Positions 60,638-64,000 of a stretch of DNA of 64,000 nucleotides are shown here, piece after piece; within the stretch, counting starts at the first letter, position 1, and each line of letters opens with the position of its first letter. Below the pieces are notes generated by a model that saw only the letters and a list, made by a program, of their open reading frames with translations, had not been told where the DNA came from and did not search any database. The position numbers were made by a program, and so were the translations under genes. Source of the DNA: Actinomucor elegans (taxonomy: Eukaryota; Mucoromycota; Mucoromycetes; Mucorales; Mucoraceae); the NCBI GenBank assembly GCA_026027325.1, contig JAMSLZ010000005.1, forward strand, positions 496,001 to 560,000, read 5' to 3'.

Positions 60638-62775
60638 TTAAGGGCCCACATGTATATGATTTATTATCCCTCTACCAACGTCTGGTTTTGTTAAAATCCC
60701 ATCATTGAATGACGAAGATGTAGTAGTTGTGTACTGATCGCCGAGCATATGTCTATATGCACTACTACTTGAATCTGATGGCAAAAAAGATAGCTTCACG
60801 TCCGGAGTTTGTGGAGAAGGAGGAATTTGTTCGTAGGTGTTGGGCGAATAAGCTCTAACAGATAGCCTTTCCAAAGTAGGCGAAAGATGATACTGGATGA
60901 CACTACCACTGTCAAATTGACCGTCGATTTTATCCCAGTCAACATGCATTTCCTCCTGTATCTTGCTTTCTCGATCAAAATTATCATATTTAACTTCTCT
61001 TTCAATGACAACCTCTTTCGCTTTAGCTGTCTTTTGCTTTTTTAAACGAAAAAATAACAGGCTACCAATGATCCCCAAAACCTAATATATATATACAACG
61101 TATATTTAATTAGCATTTCAAGCCATATAACAATAATATAAGAGCTGGGTCCTTACTGTAATTGCACAACTGACAGATATACCAATGATGGCGCCTGTAG
61201 ATAATGACTCTTCATCACCATTTTCGTCAGGGGCTTCCTTGATAGCAGGAGAACTGGCTTTTGTGGCGTATGGGTAAGTACTTACAATCGTTATATTTGA
61301 TGATGATGCTACATCCAATACTAGCATATCATCTAAGACGACAGATTTAGATGACATACCAAATAAGATAAAAAGACTCGTTTCAACCAACACAGCTACA
61401 CACCGATACAAAAATAAGAATTGGTTTGAGTTTATATAGTAGTAATTTTACCTGAATGAGCATATCTTTTTGAAGTAATTCCTTCTACTGGAGTCAAATT
61501 ATGGAAGACCCATTTGTTTCCTATGACATCCAAAGTGTGACATATATCCTCAACCTCTGCAACAACAGTTGTTAGGGGTTTTACTTTGTAAATTTATAAA
61601 CCAACAATTTTACCTTGCTTGACATTTACTCCAGGACCGCCTCCAAAAAGTAATATATCATTAGAATTGGGTACTAAAGATAACTAGAGTCAGCGTTTAT
61701 GTATATATTTAGAGGAGAAATACTCACATAGAGTCGCAGTAGGGAATATTCGATCAGAAGGAGTGATTCCTCCAAGCGAGATGTTACCCCAGAATCCATT
61801 AAATGTAGAAAAAGTCACAACATATTTAAATGATTTATGTAGGCTCTTTTGATAACCATCTCTAGCTGTCGTATAATGACCACCCAAATAGTAAATTAGA
61901 CCATTCGGATGGATAGTTGCAGTTTGTCCAATGTATGCAGTTAACCTCAGCGCTTCTCGTTGAAGCGATTGAACTGACCAAAACTAAGTATGGTGATATT
62001 GGTCAGTGAATGTAGCATGGATGTCTACCTATTTTTCCTTACCGTGGGTTTTTTTAGATCAAGTACATTAACATCCAAAAAGCCCGCGTTATCAACTATA
62101 TTAAAGTTTGAATCAATAGTAGTATTTACATGAACAACTGTGTTTAAGGCATTGTAAGTATGATTTTTAGGGTTCCTATAATCAGGCTGTCAGACACGTG
62201 TTTCTTTGGTTAATAATGCTTACAATGTGGCGCCACCATAAAAATAAACTATCCTCGATTGAGAATGATATACACAGGTTGTATCGAATCTACAGTATAC
62301 TCGTAGTTAGCATATCCAACTCTACAAGTTCCTTGAACACAAACATTTGCTTCGTCTCGTTTAATGTCGCGTAATAATTTGGTAATGTTTTCCAAGAGTT
62401 CGCGGTTGCATTATATGCAATTGTTTGGTTGATTAGTGTCCCACCTCCATTAAACGTATATCCACCATAAATCAACAATGAATTGCCTCCATAAGTCACT
62501 GAGCAAGCTCTTGTTCTTGGTTCAACAATATAATCCGTTGGATTAGTAGGTTTTACTTCGGTCCATTGCTCTGATGCTTCTTTGAGACTTGTAAAAGTTC
62601 CATCCGATTTAGTAAGTTTTCCTAGATCAAGAGAGTAAACCTTATCGCTTAATCTGCTATCGATAAGCTCTGTTCTGTGCTGTACCTCAAGACCCCCACC
62701 GCCCCCAAAGCATATGATTTTTTTATCGATATATCCACAATCTATTGGTAAGCAGTTATTTAATGTGTGCTTCAT
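60638..62775 (-). CDS. Kelch-repeat type I membrane protein
   Basis: Eight minus-strand exons: 62775-62345, 62289-62224, 62175-62043, 61983-61728, 61673-61614, 61556-61452, 61395-61157 and 61081-60638, giving 577 aa as modelled. Kelch blades are visible: CGYIDKKIICFGGGGG, ACSVTYGGNSLLIYGGYTF, CVYHSQSRIVYFYGGAT, TIHPNGLIYYLGGHY and NDILLFGGGPG, then KRYAHS. A linker leads to one membrane helix (GAIIGISVSCAITVLGIIGSLLFF) followed by basic RLKKQK and a cytoplasmic tail of about 130 residues. The layout is common in Mucoromycota surface proteins. The N-terminus starts without a signal peptide; an acceptor-like site (CCAATAG just before CGYIDKK) suggests a missing upstream exon. Ligand unknown. 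Confidence 0.78.
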
Positions 62776-63904
62776 TTTTCTGTCATCTCATCTCGTCTCA
62801 CTTGTACGGCTTCGTCCTTGCCCAAAAGCGAACTGTAGAAGAAGCGCGTAAATCCATAGAAAGACATAAATGGATCGCATATATAAGGCAAAGTTGTATG
62901 AGTACTAATAAAAAAGAGAAAGAGCAAAACATAGAAATAGGGTGTTCTATTTATGTTACTATGGTTCAGGAAGACAATCATATTCTGTACTTCCAAGAAG
63001 CACAATGTTTTATTCCAAGATTTGAAAAGACAGTTAAAGTGATCGCTATTCATCCAAGTATGTCTTCTACTTTATTGTCATAATGCAATAATATTATAGC
63101 AGTAAAAAGAGCTAGCCTATTAGCCAACAGCACTCTTTATTGTAGGTCCTAGTATCCTCTGATAAAAAAAAATGTTTACTGGTACATGCATGCATGTGCG
63201 ACGCTTTACTTCTTAATCTGAACTACTGTGGAACGATACCCCAGAAAAGGTTCTTGACATCTTAAAAATTACAATTGATATGAACAGCAAAATAATCAGG
63301 GCTTGTGGTTCGACCGTCTTTCCATTGAATAATCATTAACGCTGTAGAAGGTTATTTTAATAAAGAAATATAGAGCAAGCAATTTATCTGATGTTTCTTT
63401 CGTGCTAGTATTGTACTACAGGTCCCATTTTTACTATGACTGAGATCAAAGCCTTTCACCAAGTCTTTAACTATTTCTAGATCAAATATCACATCAGTCG
63501 AGAAAATGCCATCGTTTGTTCACAAAGATATTTGTTCAAGTAGCTATCTTTAAAGAAACTTCAGTGTCTTCTGATATCATATTCGGCTTAGGGGAACTCC
63601 TCCATCACTAGGTCCACCTGTCACAAAAATTCAATTGATACAGTCTTACCTTAAGGTATTTATAAATAATGATTAAATATCTGTAATCATCCTCAAGGCA
63701 GCTAGCCTTTTTATTGAAGTTATGAAAGACTACTTCTGTTGTTCCAAGATTATTTATATATGCTGGTAGTATCAGTAAGTACATTATTTTCTTCCATATC
63801 CTTGAGGTAAGGCTGTGCTAATTGAGCTTTCTATAGCAGATGAACCTAGCGATGGAGAAGTTCTCCTAAGCCGGATATGACAACAAAAAACACTCGATTT
63901 TCTT
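62776..63904. other. Upstream region of the kelch gene
   Basis: A plus-strand open frame from ATG 62763 to 63083 (MCASFFCHLISSHLYGFVLAQ...IHPSMSSTLLS) is the longest here; its first 20 residues look secretory, but no family is recognised and it overlaps the kelch start on the opposite strand. The rest shows no gene. Confidence 0.35.
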
Positions 63905-64000
63905 TAAAACAATAAATTAATATTGATTGAATAATCTTAGTAGTACGCAATGCGGTTCACAAACAGGCTTCTCTACCAAGTACGACAAAAAAAAAGTAAG
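63905..64000 (+). pseudogene. Decayed third wax-synthase-like copy (fragment, cut by window edge)
   Basis: The end of the window resembles the intron-exon 2 junction of copy 2. TTAATATTGATTGAATAA corresponds to the intron, and TAGTAGTACGCAATGCGGTT with CACAAACAGGCTTCT corresponds to the LVVRNMFHKQVF segment. The start of exon 2 (SPKDFWGNRW) is missing and the frame meets a stop at the last bases, so this is a relic. Further homology may continue outside the window. Confidence 0.55.

Overview
The window looks like nuclear chromosomal DNA of a filamentous early-diverging fungus, most likely Mucoromycota (Mucorales). The evidence is an AT-rich base composition, protein genes cut by many short GT-AG introns of about 48-65 nt, a eukaryotic tRNA-Ile(AAT), and genes such as RPS21, SRP9, POL3, PIF1, TMF1, FAM50/XAP5, a cellular RNA-dependent RNA polymerase and a Zn2Cys6 regulator. 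Species cannot be fixed by eye. All exon models were built by hand from splice signals, reading phase and family knowledge. Every model closes in frame except one presumed pseudogene.

Layout. 0-5 kb: the end of an unrecognised gene, a golgin of the TMF1/Sgm1 family, and a convergent ATP10 mitochondrial assembly factor. 5.9-7.9 kb: a YANK (STK32-like) kinase with 7 exons. 7.9-19.8 kb: gene-poor DNA with only an intronless nicotianamine-synthase-like gene, a tRNA-Ile and a Set3/MLL5-type PHD-SET protein. 19.8-27.8 kb: a dense block with pirin, PUS3/Deg1, a SETD6/Rkm4-type methyltransferase, a small Pcl-type cyclin, SRP9 and RPS21. 27.8-30.4 kb: a second gene desert with dispersed repeats. 30.4-41.5 kb: ornithine acetyltransferase (ARG7) divergent from the DNA polymerase delta catalytic subunit (POL3), then a Siva-like zinc protein, FAM50/XAP5 and a Zn2Cys6 transcription factor.

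42.7-48.0 kb is an apparently complete CACTA/CMC-class DNA transposon. It has terminal inverted repeats starting CACTATGGG, a 3-bp target duplication (AGC), subterminal repeats, an intact 930-aa spliced transposase and a second, divergent gene. 49.1-57.2 kb holds RNA and genome maintenance genes: a Nam8/TIA1-type three-RRM protein, an RNA-dependent RNA polymerase starting only 68 nt after it, and a PIF1 helicase. 57.5-60.6 kb carries a tandem pair of wax-synthase-like acyltransferases, the first with a one-base frameshift, and a decayed third copy lies at the right edge. Between them is a minus-strand kelch-repeat membrane protein.

The genes are mostly independent housekeeping functions. One shared theme is replication: POL3 and PIF1 both have clusters of ACGCGT (MluI cell-cycle box) sequences just upstream. 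The genes share no pathway, and the mobile and repeated sequences are confined to intergenic DNA.
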